A DNA stretch of 64,000 nt from Mesorhizobium sp. C432A (GCF_030323145.1 NZ_CP100470.1:1488001-1552000); one strand, 5' to 3'. Counted from the first letter of the stretch, positions 8,078 through 18,679 are shown. Notes: generated by a model not told the origin, from the sequence alone. Numbers and translations are program-made.

Positions 8078-9112
8078 TCAGGCGAAGGCGATCTGTACCT
8101 TCATCGATTTGTTGCGGTCGCCGGCGATCTCGAAAGCCGCAACCGCCTCGTCCATCGGATAGATGCCGGTCAGCAGCGGCTTGACGTCGACGCGACGGTT
8201 GTTGATCAGATCGACGGCCAGCGCGAACTCGTCGTGGAAACGGAAGGAGCCGCGCATTTCGATCTCCTTGGCGACGATGAGATTCTGAGGCAGCGACATG
8301 TCGCCGCCTAGGCCGAGCTGCACGAGCACCCCGCGCGGCTTCAGCACATCGAGCCCGGCTCGCACCGCGCGCTCATCGCCGGAGCATTCGAACATGACGT
8401 CGAAACTGCCCTTCTCGACATTGTAGCCAGCGAGCTTGTCGGCATCTGTGGCGACATTGATGGTGCGGTCGGCGCCGATCTCGTTGGCCTTGGCCAGAAC
8501 CGCGTCCATGACATCGGTGACGACGATCTCACGCGCGCCGTGGACACGTGCGGCAAGGATGCTGAGCGCACCGATCGGCCCGCAGCCGGTGACCAAGACC
8601 CGCTTGCCGAGCAGCGAGCCGGCGCGGTTGACGGCATGCAGCGTTACCGCGAACGGCTCGGCAAAGGCGGCTTCGTTGATGGAGACATGGTCGGCGATCT
8701 TGTGGCACTGCCAGGCCTCGGCGGCGAGGCACTGGCGGAAGGCGCCCTGTATATGTGGCATCGGCATGGCGCTGCCGTAGAATCGCATGTTGAGGCATTG
8801 GTTCTGCACGCCCTGCAGGCAGTACCGGCACGCATTGCAGGGCCGGCTGGGCGAAATCGCGACGCGGTCGCCGACGGCAAGGCTGGAAACGCCGGCGCCA
8901 AGTGCCTTCACCGTGCCAGCGACCTCATGTCCCAGAATCATCGGCTCGCGCAGGCGCACCACGCCGAAGCCGCCATGATTGTAATAGTGCAGGTCCGAGC
9001 CGCAGATGCCGCCGGCCTCGACCGATATTTCGACCTGTCCGGTGCCCAGCACGCCCGGATCGGACTCTTCGATGCGCAGGTCTTTTGCCGCGTGGATGAC
9101 GATTGATTTCAT
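8078..9112 (-). CDS. idnD: L-idonate 5-dehydrogenase-like zinc alcohol dehydrogenase
   Basis: 344 residues, medium-chain zinc dehydrogenase. GGICGSDLHYY (about residues 34-44) and GHEVAG (about 61-66) carry catalytic zinc ligands. CNACRYCLQGVQNQC (about 92-106) is the structural-zinc loop with four Cys. VTGCGPIGALS near 174-184 starts the Rossmann NAD(P)-binding domain. GSAMPMPHIQGAF and GSFRFHDEF match E. coli IdnD closely, so oxidation of L-idonate to 5-keto-D-gluconate is the best guess; a related polyol substrate cannot be excluded. Divergent from the LysE-family gene. No idonate importer or gluconate 5-reductase is nearby, so pathway context is missing. Confidence 0.85.
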   Translation of the reverse strand: MKSIVIHAAKDLRIEESDPGVLGTGQVEISVEAGGICGSDLHYYNHGGFGVVRLREPMILGHEVAGTVKALGAGVSSLAVGDRVAISPSRPCNACRYCLQGVQNQCLNMRFYGSAMPMPHIQGAFRQCLAAEAWQCHKIADHVSINEAAFAEPFAVTLHAVNRAGSLLGKRVLVTGCGPIGALSILAARVHGAREIVVTDVMDAVLAKANEIGADRTINVATDADKLAGYNVEKGSFDVMFECSGDERAVRAGLDVLKPRGVLVQLGLGGDMSLPQNLIVAKEIEMRGSFRFHDEFALAVDLINNRRVDVKPLLTGIYPMDEAVAAFEIAGDRNKSMKVQIAFA

Positions 9113-9255
9113 AGCCGCGATCCTTTCTCAAACCACTGGCGCGGGCAAGGTCCGGCCGCTGAAATTTGCCGCGTCGGCTGGCCCATCAGGCTGCAGGATG
9201 CCAAATCGCCAGCGATCGGATATCCTTTGCCACCCAACGCTCGAAGGGCTCCGTC

Positions 9256-9867
9256 ATGCACCTCACCTCGCTCCTGATCTTCGCCGCCGCTCTCTTCGTT
9301 GCCGCCGGCTCGCCCGGCCCATCGATCGCCGCACTGGTTGCCCGCGTCATCTCGAAGGGCTTTCGTGACGTGTTTCCGTTCCTGCTCGCCATGTGGATCG
9401 GCGAGGCCATCTGGCTGTCGCTGGCGGTGTTCGGGCTGGCGGTCGTGGCGCAGACCTTCCATTTCGCCTTCGTCGTCGTGAAATGGATCGGCGTCGCTTA
9501 CCTCGCCTACCTCGCCTTCAAGATGTGGACCGCACCTGTCGACGCAAAAGAAGGCGAGATGCCGCGCGAGGATTCGCCGGCAAAACTGTTCTTTGCCGGC
9601 ATGGCGGTGACGCTCGGCAATCCCAAGATCATGATGTTCTATCTGGCGCTGCTGCCGACGATCATCGACCTCGCTTCGGTGAGTGTCATCGGCTGGGTCG
9701 AACTGACGGCGACGATGGCGGTGGTTCTGATCGCCATCGATCTCGCCTGGGTCGTCGCGGCCTCACAGGCGCGCAAGCTGCTCAAAAGCAGGCGCGCCAT
9801 GAAGATCGCCAACCGAATCAGCGCCACGACGATGGCCGGCGCTGCCGGGGCCATCGCGGCGCGTTGA
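9256..9867 (+). CDS. LysE/RhtB-family amino-acid exporter
   Basis: 203 residues with six hydrophobic segments. The N-terminus MHLTSLLIFAAALFVAAGSP leads into GPSIAALVARVISKGFRD, the signature of the LysE/RhtB family, and FFAGMAVTLGNPKIMMFYLA (about residues 116-135) is the second conserved block. These proteins export amino acids and derivatives by proton antiport; the substrate is not predictable. A start further upstream at 9166 would add 30 non-hydrophobic residues absent in the family. A small CTCCT-ACG-AGGAG hairpin follows the stop at 9871-9883. Confidence 0.88.
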   Translation: MHLTSLLIFAAALFVAAGSPGPSIAALVARVISKGFRDVFPFLLAMWIGEAIWLSLAVFGLAVVAQTFHFAFVVVKWIGVAYLAYLAFKMWTAPVDAKEGEMPREDSPAKLFFAGMAVTLGNPKIMMFYLALLPTIIDLASVSVIGWVELTATMAVVLIAIDLAWVVAASQARKLLKSRRAMKIANRISATTMAGAAGAIAAR

Positions 9868-9893
9868 CCTCTCCTACGAGGAGAAGGAAACTT

Positions 9894-10457
9894 TCACCTC
9901 GCCATGGCGTGGTATTCGTCGTTCGGCCGCATGTCGATGGCCGCCGCCACGCGGTTCGACATGTTGAAGAAGGCGGCGGTCGAGGCGATGTCCCAGATGT
10001 CGCGGTTGGTGAAGCCGGCGTTGCGCAGTGCTTCCCTGTCCGCCTCGACGATCTTTGCCGGCTCTTCCGTCAGCTTGACGGCGAATTCGAGCATCGCCGT
10101 CTGTTTCGGTGAAAGATTGGCAGCGCGGAAGTTCATCACCATCATCTCGCCGAGAGCCGGATCGCCGGAGAGCTGGCGCACCGCCGCGCCATGCGCGGTC
10201 AGGCAATAATAGCAATGGTTGATCGAGGAGACGACGACCGCGATCATCTCCCGCTCCAGCTTCGACAGGCCGGATTCACCCAGCATCAGATCATTGTAGG
10301 TGTCGGTAAAGGCGCGCAGCTTCTTCTCGTCGAAGGCATAGGCAAGAAGCACGTTGGGAACCAGGCCGAGCTTTTCCTCGCATTTGGCGAAATAGGCTTT
10401 TGTCGCCTCGCTCAGCTCCGCGATACCGAGGTCAAGTGCGCTGATTTTGCCGGACAT
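9894..10457 (-). CDS. Peroxidase-related AhpD/CMD-family protein
   Basis: 187 residues with the start at 10457, preceded by AGGAGG 9 bp upstream; an in-frame ATG 7 codons earlier lies before that site. NHCYYCLTAHGAAVRQ (about residues 82-97) is the AhpD-type CxxC plus His motif of alkylhydroperoxidase-like carboxymuconolactone decarboxylase proteins. The 180-190 residue length and the DIWDIASTAAFFNMSNRVAA block fit the uncharacterised peroxidase-related subgroup. The likely role is thiol-based peroxide reduction; partner unknown. Convergent with the LysE gene and divergent from NAD-GDH. Confidence 0.88.
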   Translation of the reverse strand: MSGKISALDLGIAELSEATKAYFAKCEEKLGLVPNVLLAYAFDEKKLRAFTDTYNDLMLGESGLSKLEREMIAVVVSSINHCYYCLTAHGAAVRQLSGDPALGEMMVMNFRAANLSPKQTAMLEFAVKLTEEPAKIVEADREALRNAGFTNRDIWDIASTAAFFNMSNRVAAAIDMRPNDEYHAMAR

Positions 10458-10588
10458 GGGGTCTTCCTCCTGGTTCACCGCCGCCTGACCGTCGAATTCC
10501 TGTAATTCTTATCGAGCCGTCAAACCTTTGTCGCCAAACAGCGGTCATCTGCTACCATAGTCGTAAAAGCATGTGACGTGAGGACAAC

Positions 10589-13500
10589 ATGGCGAGCGTG
10601 AAATCCGCAGCTAAGCCGAGGAAAACAGCCACTGCCGGGGTGAAACCCGACGGGAAGCCGGCCAGGCTCGCCGACTATTTGCTGGCCCGCGCGCCGGCCG
10701 AAGACATCGCCGCCTATGACGCCGCCGACCTGGAGCGCGCCTCCGACCTGGCAGGACGTGCGGTCGCCGCCCACAAGAAGGGCCAAAGTGTCGTCGCCGT
10801 CGATGCCGGGTCGGGCGTATCCCGCGAGGGCCGCCCGATGACGATCATCACCGTCGTCAACGACAACATGCCGTTCCTGTTCGATTCGATCCTCGGCGAG
10901 ATCACAGAAACTGCCGGCGAACCGACTTTGGTCACCCATCCGGTCATCGTCGTGCGCCACGGCAAGGCCGGCGTCGACGAGATCCTCGGCGACGGCAGCG
11001 CCCTCAAGGACGATGGCAATCACGACCGGCTGAGCGTCGTCCATGTCCATATTCCGCGCCTGACGGCGGAGCAGGCCGACGCGCTGGCCGACCGCCTGCG
11101 CAAGATGCTCAACCAGGTGCGCGCCGCCGTCAGCGACTGGAAGCCGATGCTCGCCCGTCTCGACCAGGCGATTTCCGAATTCCGCTATTCCGCCGTGCCG
11201 CTCGACAAGAAGAGCGTTGCCGAGGCCATCGCCTTCCTTGAATGGCTGCGCGACGACAATTTCACTTTCCTTGGCATGCGCGAGTTCAAATATTCCGGCG
11301 GCACGGAGAGCGGCAATCTGGAGCGCGCCGACAAGCCCGGTCTCGGCATCCTCGCCGACCCGGATGTGCTGGTGCTCCGGCGCGGCACCGAGGCGGTGAC
11401 GACGACGCCCGAAATCCGCGCCTTCCTGCATGGGCCGGAGCCGCTGATCGTTACCAAGGCCAACGCCAAGTCGCTGGTGCACCGCCGCATTTATCTCGAT
11501 TATATCGGCGTCAAAACCTACACCGCCAAGGGCACGCTTGCCGGCGAGTTGCGCATGGTCGGCCTGTTCACCTCGACTGCCTACACGCGCTCGGTGATGA
11601 AAATCCCGTATCTGAGGTCAAAGGCCGAGACCATCATCGCCAAGTCCGGCTTCGACCGGCACGACCATTCCGGCAAGGCACTGATCAACGTTCTGGAGAG
11701 CTATCCGCGCGACGAACTGTTCCAGGTGCCGGTGCCGATCCTGAAGAAGCACGCCGCGGCCATTCTCGGCCTGGTCGAGCGGCCGCGGGTGCGGGCGCTG
11801 GTGCGCGCCGACCAGTTCGACCGCTTCGTCTCGATCCTCGTCTTCGTGCCGCGCGACCGCTATGACAGCGTCGTGCGCGAGAAGATCGGCACCTATCTCA
11901 AGACCGTCTTCGAGGGCCGTTTGTCGGCTTATTATCCGGCGTTTCCGGAGGGCGGGCTGGCGCGTGTGCATTTCATCATCGGCCGCTCGGGCGGCAAGAC
12001 GCCGAAGGTCGAGCAGGCGGCGATCGAAGCGGCGATCCGCGATATCGTGCGAACCTGGGACGACGCGCTGGCCGAAGCCGCGGAAGCCGTCGGCGGCGAT
12101 CCATCGCTGAAGGCGATCGCCGCGCGTCTGCCTGAGAGCTATCGCGATTCCTTCAGCGCGGCCATCGCGCTGAAGGATGCGGGGCGCATCGCCGGCATCA
12201 GCACCGCCAACCCGATCGCCATCGACTATTACCGCCATGCCGAGCAGAAACCGCATCAGGCAGCGCTGAAGATCTACCACCACGGCAGCCCGGTAGCGCT
12301 GTCGCGTCGCGTGCCGGTGCTGGAAAACATCGGCTTCCGCGTCATCAGCGAGCGCACCTTCGAGGTTGGCGAGGACGGCGGCGACACCGTCTTCGTCCAC
12401 GACATGGAGCTGGAGAACAGCTACGGCAAGCCGATCGACCTCAGCGATGGCGGCGCGCTGTTCGAGGACGCTTTCCTGTCGGTCTGGCGCGGCGACATCG
12501 ACAATGACAGCTATAACGGGCTTGCCCAGACCGCCGGCCTGTGGTCGGGCGAAGTCAGCATTCTGCGCGCCTATGGCCGCTACCTGCAGCAAGCCGGTAT
12601 CCCGCAGAGCCAGGATTTCATCGCGGCCGCGCTCAACCGCTATCCCGACATTGCGCGCGGCCTGCATGCACTGTTCGTCGCTCGTCTCGGCCCGACCGCC
12701 GAGACGGAAGGCGTCGTCGCCGCCAAGCACCTCAAGGCCAAGATCAAGGACGCGCTGGAGGAAGTCCCCAACATTGATGACGACACCATCATCCGCCGCT
12801 ATCTCAACCTGATCGAAGCCTCGTTGCGCACCAATCATTTCGTTGCGGGAACGAAGGCGCGGGGCCAGTCGCTGGCGATCAAGCTGGACTCGCAAGCGGT
12901 CGATGGCCTGCCGGCGCCGAGGCCGTGGCGCGAGATCTTCGTCTATGGGTCCGAGGTCGAGGGCGTGCATCTGCGCTTCGGCCCGGTTGCGCGCGGCGGC
13001 CTGCGCTGGTCGGACCGCGCCCAGGATTACCGCACCGAGGTGCTCGGCCTGGTCAAGGCGCAGCAGGTCAAGAACGCCGTCATAGTGCCGGTCGGCGCCA
13101 AGGGCGGCTTCTATCCGAAGAAGCTGCCGATGAGCGCCGGCCGCGACGCCATCTTCGAGGCCGGCACCTCGGCCTACAAGAACTTCGTTTCCAGCCTGCT
13201 GTCGATCACCGACAATATCGGCCTCGATGGCGTCATACCCCCAGCCGGCGTCGTCAGGCGCGATCCTGACGACCCCTACTTTGTCGTCGCCGCCGACAAG
13301 GGCACGGCAACCTTCTCCGACACCGCCAATGCCATTTCGGAGAAACACGGTTTCTGGCTCGACGATGCCTTCGCCAGCGGCGGCTCGGCCGGTTACGACC
13401 ACAAGAAGATGGGCATCACCGCCAAAGGCGCCTGGGAAGCGGTCAAGCGGCATTTCCGCGAGATCAACCGCGACATCCAGGCCACCCCCTTCACCGTCGT

Positions 13501-15376
13501 CGGCGTCGGCGACATGTCGGGAGACGTGTTCGGCAACGGCATGCTGCTGTCGCCGCAGACCAGGCTGATCGCCGCCTTCGACCATCGCGACATCTTCATC
13601 GATCCCGATCCAGACAGAGTGGCGTCGATGGCCGAGCGCGAGCGCATGTTCGCGCTGCCGCGTTCGTCCTGGCAGGACTATGACAAGACCAAGCTGTCGG
13701 AAGGCGGCGTCATCGTCTCGCGCAGCCAGAAGTCGATCACGCTGCCTGCGGCAGCGGCGGCGGCGATTGGCCTCGCCAAGATCACCGCGACCCCGGCCGA
13801 GATCATGACCGCTATCCTCAAGGCGAACGTCGACCTTCTGTGGTTCGGCGGCATCGGCACGTATTTACGGGCCTCGGGCGAAACCAATGCCGAAGTCGGC
13901 GACCGCGCCAACGACGCCATCCGCATCACCGCGCTCGATGTGCGGGCCAAAGTGATCGGCGAGGGCGCCAATCTCGGCGTCACGCAGCGCGCCCGCATCG
14001 AATTCGGCATGAATGGCGGCCGCTGCAACTCCGACGCCATCGACAATTCGGGCGGCGTCAACTGCTCCGACGTCGAGGTCAACATCAAGATCGCGCTGGC
14101 GTCCGCCATGCGCAAGGGGTCGCTGACCCGGCCGGCGCGCAACAAGCTGCTGGCCGAGATGACCGACGAGGTCGCCGGCCTCGTGCTGTCCAACAATTAC
14201 GAACAGACGCTGGCGCTTTCCATCGCCCGCAAGCGCGGCCTTGCCGACATCGCGCACCAGAGCCGGTTCATGGCGGCGCTGGAGGCTCGGGGCCTGCTCG
14301 ACCGCGCTGTCGAGACGCTGCCGTCGCCGGCCGCCCTTGCCGAGCGCGAGGCGCGTGGCGAGCCGCTGACCCGGGCGGAGCTTGGCGTGCTGCTCGCCTA
14401 TGCCAAGATCGTGCTGTTTTCCGACATCGTCGCCAGCGACGTGCCTGACGACGCGCATTTCGACCGCGATCTGATGGCCTATTTCCCTGACCGGATGGCG
14501 AAGAAATATGCGGCCGAGATCCATGGCCACCGGCTGCGCCGCGAAATCATCGCCCGCGTCGTCGCCAACGATCTCGTCAATCGCGGCGGACCGTCCTTCG
14601 TCAACCGGCTGCAGGAAGCCACGGGGCGCAGCGCGGCCGACGTGGTGCGCACCTTCGCCGTGGTGCGCGACGGCTTCGCGTTGCCGGCGCTCTATCGGGA
14701 GATCGATGCGCTGGACAGCCACATCGACGGCCAGGCGCAGCTCGATCTCTACCAGTCCGTCAGCCGGCTTATCTTCGTGACCAGCGGCTGGTACCTGAAG
14801 AACGATGCCGGCACCGCTCTCGGCCAGCGCATTGCCGAACTGCAAGAGGCGCGCATGGCGCTGGAGCCGAAGCTGCTCTCGCTGCTGCCGGCCTTCTCCC
14901 GCGAGCGGGTCGAGGAGAGGCGGGATGGCCTGTTCAAGGCCGGCGCCCCGGAAAAGCTCGCCGGGCAGCTGGCAATGGCCGATGTGGCGGGACTGATCCC
15001 CGACATCGCACTGACGGCGCGCACGGCCAATGCCGACGTCGTCGCCTCGGCCAAGGCGTTCTTCGCCGTCAGCGATGCCTTCCGCATTCCGCGCGTCGAA
15101 GAGGCGGCGCGTTCAATCACGCCGTCGGACTATTACGACCAGCTGGCGCTGTCGCGCGCCACCGACACGATCGGCGCGGCGCGGCGCGGCATTGCGGTGG
15201 CGGCTCTCGCCGGCCATGCCGGGACGGCGGATCCTGTGGCGGCCTGGCTGGAAGCCGGAGGCGAGCGCGTGGCGCGCATCCGCGAGCGGCTGCAGGCGCT
15301 GACCGAAGGCGGGGATATCACCGTGTCCAGGCTGTCGGTGGCTTCGGGGCTGATGAGCGATCTGACGGGGATGTGA
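10589..15376 (+). CDS. gdh: NAD-specific glutamate dehydrogenase, large (180-kDa) class
   Basis: 1595 residues, the normal size of the L_180 class. It oxidatively deaminates glutamate to 2-oxoglutarate and ammonia with NAD, mainly in amino-acid catabolism. The first ~700 residues contain ACT-like regulatory segments, for example VNDNMPFLFDSILGEI near residue 90. The catalytic core starts near 720: ARGGLRWSDRAQDYRTEVLG (about 800-819), NAVIVPVGAKGGFYPKK (about 829-845) with the reactive Lys, and VVGVGDMSGDVFGNGM near 970-985. The C-terminal third is helical. The N-terminus is Lys/Ala rich. GAGGAC precedes the ATG. Single-gene unit followed by a palindromic repeat. Confidence 0.96.
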   Translation: MASVKSAAKPRKTATAGVKPDGKPARLADYLLARAPAEDIAAYDAADLERASDLAGRAVAAHKKGQSVVAVDAGSGVSREGRPMTIITVVNDNMPFLFDSILGEITETAGEPTLVTHPVIVVRHGKAGVDEILGDGSALKDDGNHDRLSVVHVHIPRLTAEQADALADRLRKMLNQVRAAVSDWKPMLARLDQAISEFRYSAVPLDKKSVAEAIAFLEWLRDDNFTFLGMREFKYSGGTESGNLERADKPGLGILADPDVLVLRRGTEAVTTTPEIRAFLHGPEPLIVTKANAKSLVHRRIYLDYIGVKTYTAKGTLAGELRMVGLFTSTAYTRSVMKIPYLRSKAETIIAKSGFDRHDHSGKALINVLESYPRDELFQVPVPILKKHAAAILGLVERPRVRALVRADQFDRFVSILVFVPRDRYDSVVREKIGTYLKTVFEGRLSAYYPAFPEGGLARVHFIIGRSGGKTPKVEQAAIEAAIRDIVRTWDDALAEAAEAVGGDPSLKAIAARLPESYRDSFSAAIALKDAGRIAGISTANPIAIDYYRHAEQKPHQAALKIYHHGSPVALSRRVPVLENIGFRVISERTFEVGEDGGDTVFVHDMELENSYGKPIDLSDGGALFEDAFLSVWRGDIDNDSYNGLAQTAGLWSGEVSILRAYGRYLQQAGIPQSQDFIAAALNRYPDIARGLHALFVARLGPTAETEGVVAAKHLKAKIKDALEEVPNIDDDTIIRRYLNLIEASLRTNHFVAGTKARGQSLAIKLDSQAVDGLPAPRPWREIFVYGSEVEGVHLRFGPVARGGLRWSDRAQDYRTEVLGLVKAQQVKNAVIVPVGAKGGFYPKKLPMSAGRDAIFEAGTSAYKNFVSSLLSITDNIGLDGVIPPAGVVRRDPDDPYFVVAADKGTATFSDTANAISEKHGFWLDDAFASGGSAGYDHKKMGITAKGAWEAVKRHFREINRDIQATPFTVVGVGDMSGDVFGNGMLLSPQTRLIAAFDHRDIFIDPDPDRVASMAERERMFALPRSSWQDYDKTKLSEGGVIVSRSQKSITLPAAAAAAIGLAKITATPAEIMTAILKANVDLLWFGGIGTYLRASGETNAEVGDRANDAIRITALDVRAKVIGEGANLGVTQRARIEFGMNGGRCNSDAIDNSGGVNCSDVEVNIKIALASAMRKGSLTRPARNKLLAEMTDEVAGLVLSNNYEQTLALSIARKRGLADIAHQSRFMAALEARGLLDRAVETLPSPAALAEREARGEPLTRAELGVLLAYAKIVLFSDIVASDVPDDAHFDRDLMAYFPDRMAKKYAAEIHGHRLRREIIARVVANDLVNRGGPSFVNRLQEATGRSAADVVRTFAVVRDGFALPALYREIDALDSHIDGQAQLDLYQSVSRLIFVTSGWYLKNDAGTALGQRIAELQEARMALEPKLLSLLPAFSRERVEERRDGLFKAGAPEKLAGQLAMADVAGLIPDIALTARTANADVVASAKAFFAVSDAFRIPRVEEAARSITPSDYYDQLALSRATDTIGAARRGIAVAALAGHAGTADPVAAWLEAGGERVARIRERLQALTEGGDITVSRLSVASGLMSDLTGM

Positions 15377-15390
15377 GGCTCGGGACTTTA

Positions 15391-15490
15391 CCCTCCCCCT
15401 TGTGGGGAGGGTCGCTGCGAAGCAGCGGGGTGGGGGTGCGGCACCGACCCCCACCCGGACCTTCGGTCCGACCTCCCCACAAGGGGGAGG
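15391..15490. repeat. Palindromic intergenic repeat, second type
   Basis: A 100-bp element with terminal inverted repeats CCTCCCCCTTGTGGGGAGG (15392-15410) and its reverse complement (15472-15490). Internal hairpins CGCTGCGAAGCAGCG and CGGACCTTCGGTCCG flank GGTGGGGGT and ACCCCCACC blocks. The plan is the same as the 156-bp repeats at 1657 and 32146, with different stem sequences, so it belongs to a sister family. A half-like piece, CCTTCTCCCCTTGTGGG, occurs at about 17031-17047. It could terminate the NAD-GDH transcript. Confidence 0.75.
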
Positions 15491-15638
15491 TAGGGGCGCG
15501 GCGCCTTTCTTCGCGTCTCTATGCAGGTAGACAGTGGCGACATCCAGGTGAGGGGCAGCGCGAATCTTTCGCGGTTTGCATGAGCATTCGAAACATGCAG
15601 ACATGGCGCCCGACACGGGCGGTGCCGGGGGAATCATC

Positions 15639-17018
15639 ATGGCGGCAGTAGAAACAGCGCAGCGGGCATCCGGGCGTGGCATCTGGGGGTGGATGTTCTT
15701 CGACTGGGCGGCGCAGCCGTTCTTCACCGTCGTCACCACTTTCATCTTCGGCCCTTATTTCGTCTCGCGCATGGCCAACGATCCGGTTTCGGGCCAGGCG
15801 GCCTGGGGCTACGGCATCGCTGTTGCGGGCCTGGTCATTGCCGTTTTGTCGCCCATCCTCGGCTCGATTGCCGACCAGACCGGGCCGCGCAAGCCGTGGA
15901 TTGCGTTCTTCGCCTCGATCAAGATCATCAGCCTTTGCCTGCTATGGTTCGCCGCTCCCGGCTCGAACCTTTTCCTGGTGGTGCTGTTCTTTTCTCTCGC
16001 TTCGGTCGCGGCGGAATTCTCGACCGTGTTCAACGATTCGATGATGCCGCGCCTGGTGCCGAAGAGCGAGATCGGCCACGTCTCCAACATTGCCTGGGGA
16101 CTTGGTTATCTCGGCGGCATGATCGCGCTGATCTTTGTCGTCGCCTGTCTGGCGGGTTCGCCGGAGACCGGCAAGACGATCATCGGCATCGACCCGCTCT
16201 TTGGGCTCGACCCGAATCTCGGCGAGGACGCGCGCGCCACCGGGCCGCTGTCGGCCGGCTGGTATTTCCTGTTCATCCTGCCGATGTTCTTCTTCACGCC
16301 AGACGCCATCAAAGGCATTCCGATCGGGCCGGCGGTGCGCGAGGGGCTGTCGGAACTGAAGTCGACGCTGACTGAAGTGCGCCGGCGCAAAGGCATCTTC
16401 CGCTTCCTTGTCGCCCGCATGATTTATCAGGACGGCGTCAATGCGCTGCTCGCTTTGGGCGGCACCTTTGCGGCAGCGATGTTCCATTGGTCGATCACCG
16501 AGATCGGCATGTTCGGCATTATTCTCAACGTCGTCGCCATCGTCGGCTGCCTGGTTGCCGCATGGCTGGACACCGCGCTTGGCTCCAAGACCATCGTGAT
16601 GATTTCGCTCGTCCTGCTCAGCATCGCCACCATCGGCATCGTTTCGACCGGGCCAGGCTACACGCTGTTCGGCGCCTGGATGATGCCGGGAGCCGATAGT
16701 GGCGGCCTGTTCGGCACGGCGGCGGAAAAGGCCTACATTTTCTATGGCCTGTTGATCGGGCTGGCGTTCGGACCGGTGCAGGCGTCGTCACGCTCCTACA
16801 TGGCGCGCAGCGTGACCGCGGCCGAATCCGGCCGCTATTTCGGCATCTATGCGCTGGCCGGAAGGGCGACGAGTTTCCTGGCGCCGTTCATGGTGGCGTC
16901 GATCACGCTCGCCAGCGGCTCGGCGCGGCTCGGCATGGCGGCCATCGTGCTGTTCCTGGGCGTTGGGATCGCGATATTGATCTGGACGCCGTACCCGGCG
17001 GATCAGCCAGTGGAATAG
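15639..17018 (+). CDS. MFS transporter of the UMF1/Atg22-like family
   Basis: 459 residues from the ATG at 15639, preceded by GGGGGA. WGWMFFDWAAQPFFTVVTTF at the N-terminus is characteristic of bacterial Atg22/UMF1-like permeases, as are VASRSYMARSV-type sequences late in the protein (here QASSRSYMARSVTAAESGRY, about residues 380-399). About 11-12 hydrophobic spans are visible. Bacterial members are thought to export amino acids or related solutes, but the substrate is unproven. In-frame codons upstream of 15639 are hydrophilic and lack a ribosome binding site. Convergent with purH, 44 bp apart. Confidence 0.85.
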   Translation: MAAVETAQRASGRGIWGWMFFDWAAQPFFTVVTTFIFGPYFVSRMANDPVSGQAAWGYGIAVAGLVIAVLSPILGSIADQTGPRKPWIAFFASIKIISLCLLWFAAPGSNLFLVVLFFSLASVAAEFSTVFNDSMMPRLVPKSEIGHVSNIAWGLGYLGGMIALIFVVACLAGSPETGKTIIGIDPLFGLDPNLGEDARATGPLSAGWYFLFILPMFFFTPDAIKGIPIGPAVREGLSELKSTLTEVRRRKGIFRFLVARMIYQDGVNALLALGGTFAAAMFHWSITEIGMFGIILNVVAIVGCLVAAWLDTALGSKTIVMISLVLLSIATIGIVSTGPGYTLFGAWMMPGADSGGLFGTAAEKAYIFYGLLIGLAFGPVQASSRSYMARSVTAAESGRYFGIYALAGRATSFLAPFMVASITLASGSARLGMAAIVLFLGVGIAILIWTPYPADQPVE

Positions 17019-17062
17019 CGCCGCACTTTTCCTTCTCCCCTTGTGGGAAAAGGCAGAGGCGC

Positions 17063-18679
17063 TCAATGCCTGAAATGCCTCACGCCGGTAAACACCATGG
17101 CGATGCCATGCGCGTCGGCAGCGGCGATAACGTCGTCGTCGCGCATCGAGCCGCCGGGCTGGATCACCGCCGTGGCGCCGGCTTCGATCGCGGATATGAG
17201 CCCGTCGGCGAAAGGGAAGAAAGCGTCGGAGGCGACCACCGAGCCCTTGGTCAACGGCTCCGCGAGGCCAGCTGCTTCCGCCGCGTCGAGGGCCTTGCGG
17301 GCGGCGATGCGCGAGGAATCGACGCGGCTCATCTGGCCGGCGCCGATGCCGACGGTAGCGCCGTCTTTTGCATAGACGATGGCGTTCGACTTGACGTGCT
17401 TAGCGATGCGGAAAGCGAATTTGAGGTCGGCCATCTCGGCCGCCGTCGGCGCGCGCCTGGTCACCACCTTCAGTTCGAAATCGTCGACCACCGCGTTGTC
17501 GCGGCCCTGGACGAGCATGCCGCCAGCGACGGATTTCACAGTGATGCCGCCGGCGTGCGGATCGGGCAGACCGCCGGTGACCAGCAGTCGCAAATTCTTT
17601 TTGGCGGCGATGATGCGGACAGCGTCCTCCGAAGCGTTCGGCGCGATGATCACCTCGGTGAAGGTTTTTACGATCTCCTGAGCCGCTTCGGCATCAAGGA
17701 TGCGGTTCATGGCGATGATACCGCCGAAGGCCGAGACCGGGTCGCAGGCCAGCGCCCTGGCATAGGCAGCCGACAGCGAAGCGCCCTCGGCGACGCCGCA
17801 CGGGTTGGCGTGCTTGATGATGGCAACGGCGGCGCAGCGGTTGGGGTCGAACTCGCCAACCAGCTCGAAGGCGGCGTCGGTGTCATTGATGTTGTTGTAG
17901 GACAGCTGCTTCCCCTGCAGCTGGCGGGCCGTGGCGACCCCCGGCCGCTTGTCGCCATTGACGTAGAAGCCGGCGCTCTGATGCGGGTTCTCGCCATAGC
18001 GCATGACGCTTTCCAGCCTGCCGCCGAAGGCGCGCCAGGTCGGGTGCTCGATCTCAAGCGTTTCGGCGAACCAGCCGGAGATCGCCGCATCGTAGCTGGC
18101 GGTGCGGGCAAAGGCCTTGGCCGCCAGCTTCTGGCGGAAATCCAGCGACAGCGAGCCGATGTTCATCTCCAGCGCGTTCAGCACCGAGGCGTAGTCGCCG
18201 GGATCGGTGACGATGGCGACATAGGCGTGATTCTTGGCCGAAGCGCGGATCATCGCCGGGCCGCCAATGTCGATGTTCTCGACAACAGCGGCATAGTCGG
18301 CGCCGGAACGGCGGACCTCCTCGAACGGGTAGAGATTGGAGACGAGCAGATCGATCGGCTCGATACCGTGATCGTGCATCGCCTTGGCGTGTTCGGGATC
18401 GTCGCGCACGCCGAGCAGCGCGCCATGCACCGACGGGTGCAGCGTCTTGACGCGGCCGTCCATGATCTCGGGAAAGCCGGTCAGTTCGGAAACGTCGCGC
18501 ACGGCAAGGCCAGCTTCGGCGATCGCCTTTGCCGTGCCTCCGGTCGACACCAGCTCGACGCCGGCCGCGACCAGCCCTTTGGCGAAGTCGATCAGGCCGG
18601 TCTTGTCGAAGACGGAAAGCAGGGCGCGGCGGACCGGAACGAGGTCGGGTGCCGGAATGTTCTTGGCGGCGACGGCCAT
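17063..18679 (-). CDS. purH: Bifunctional AICAR transformylase / IMP cyclohydrolase
   Basis: 538 residues, the usual length. It catalyses the last two steps of de novo IMP synthesis. The N-terminal MGS-like domain has [17 protein letters not shown] and STGGTAKAI. The transformylase domain contains the [17 protein letters not shown] block and [11 protein letters not shown] with the catalytic Lys-His pair. The C-terminus [15 protein letters not shown] is characteristic. The ATG at 18679 is preferred over one 17 codons upstream, because [20 protein letters not shown] fits homologues. In Rhizobiales purH usually follows a heparinase-like gene and rsmB on the same strand, as here, apart from an inserted AraC/PhyH pair. 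Confidence 0.96.
   Translation of the reverse strand: MAVAAKNIPAPDLVPVRRALLSVFDKTGLIDFAKGLVAAGVELVSTGGTAKAIAEAGLAVRDVSELTGFPEIMDGRVKTLHPSVHGALLGVRDDPEHAKAMHDHGIEPIDLLVSNLYPFEEVRRSGADYAAVVENIDIGGPAMIRASAKNHAYVAIVTDPGDYASVLNALEMNIGSLSLDFRQKLAAKAFARTASYDAAISGWFAETLEIEHPTWRAFGGRLESVMRYGENPHQSAGFYVNGDKRPGVATARQLQGKQLSYNNINDTDAAFELVGEFDPNRCAAVAIIKHANPCGVAEGASLSAAYARALACDPVSAFGGIIAMNRILDAEAAQEIVKTFTEVIIAPNASEDAVRIIAAKKNLRLLVTGGLPDPHAGGITVKSVAGGMLVQGRDNAVVDDFELKVVTRRAPTAAEMADLKFAFRIAKHVKSNAIVYAKDGATVGIGAGQMSRVDSSRIAARKALDAAEAAGLAEPLTKGSVVASDAFFPFADGLISAIEAGATAVIQPGGSMRDDDVIAAADAHGIAMVFTGVRHFRH

Noticed and set aside
11618..13585. A 655-codon reverse-strand frame within NAD-GDH
   Set aside because: An artefact of high-GC codon use on the opposite strand; no ribosome binding site, no domain.
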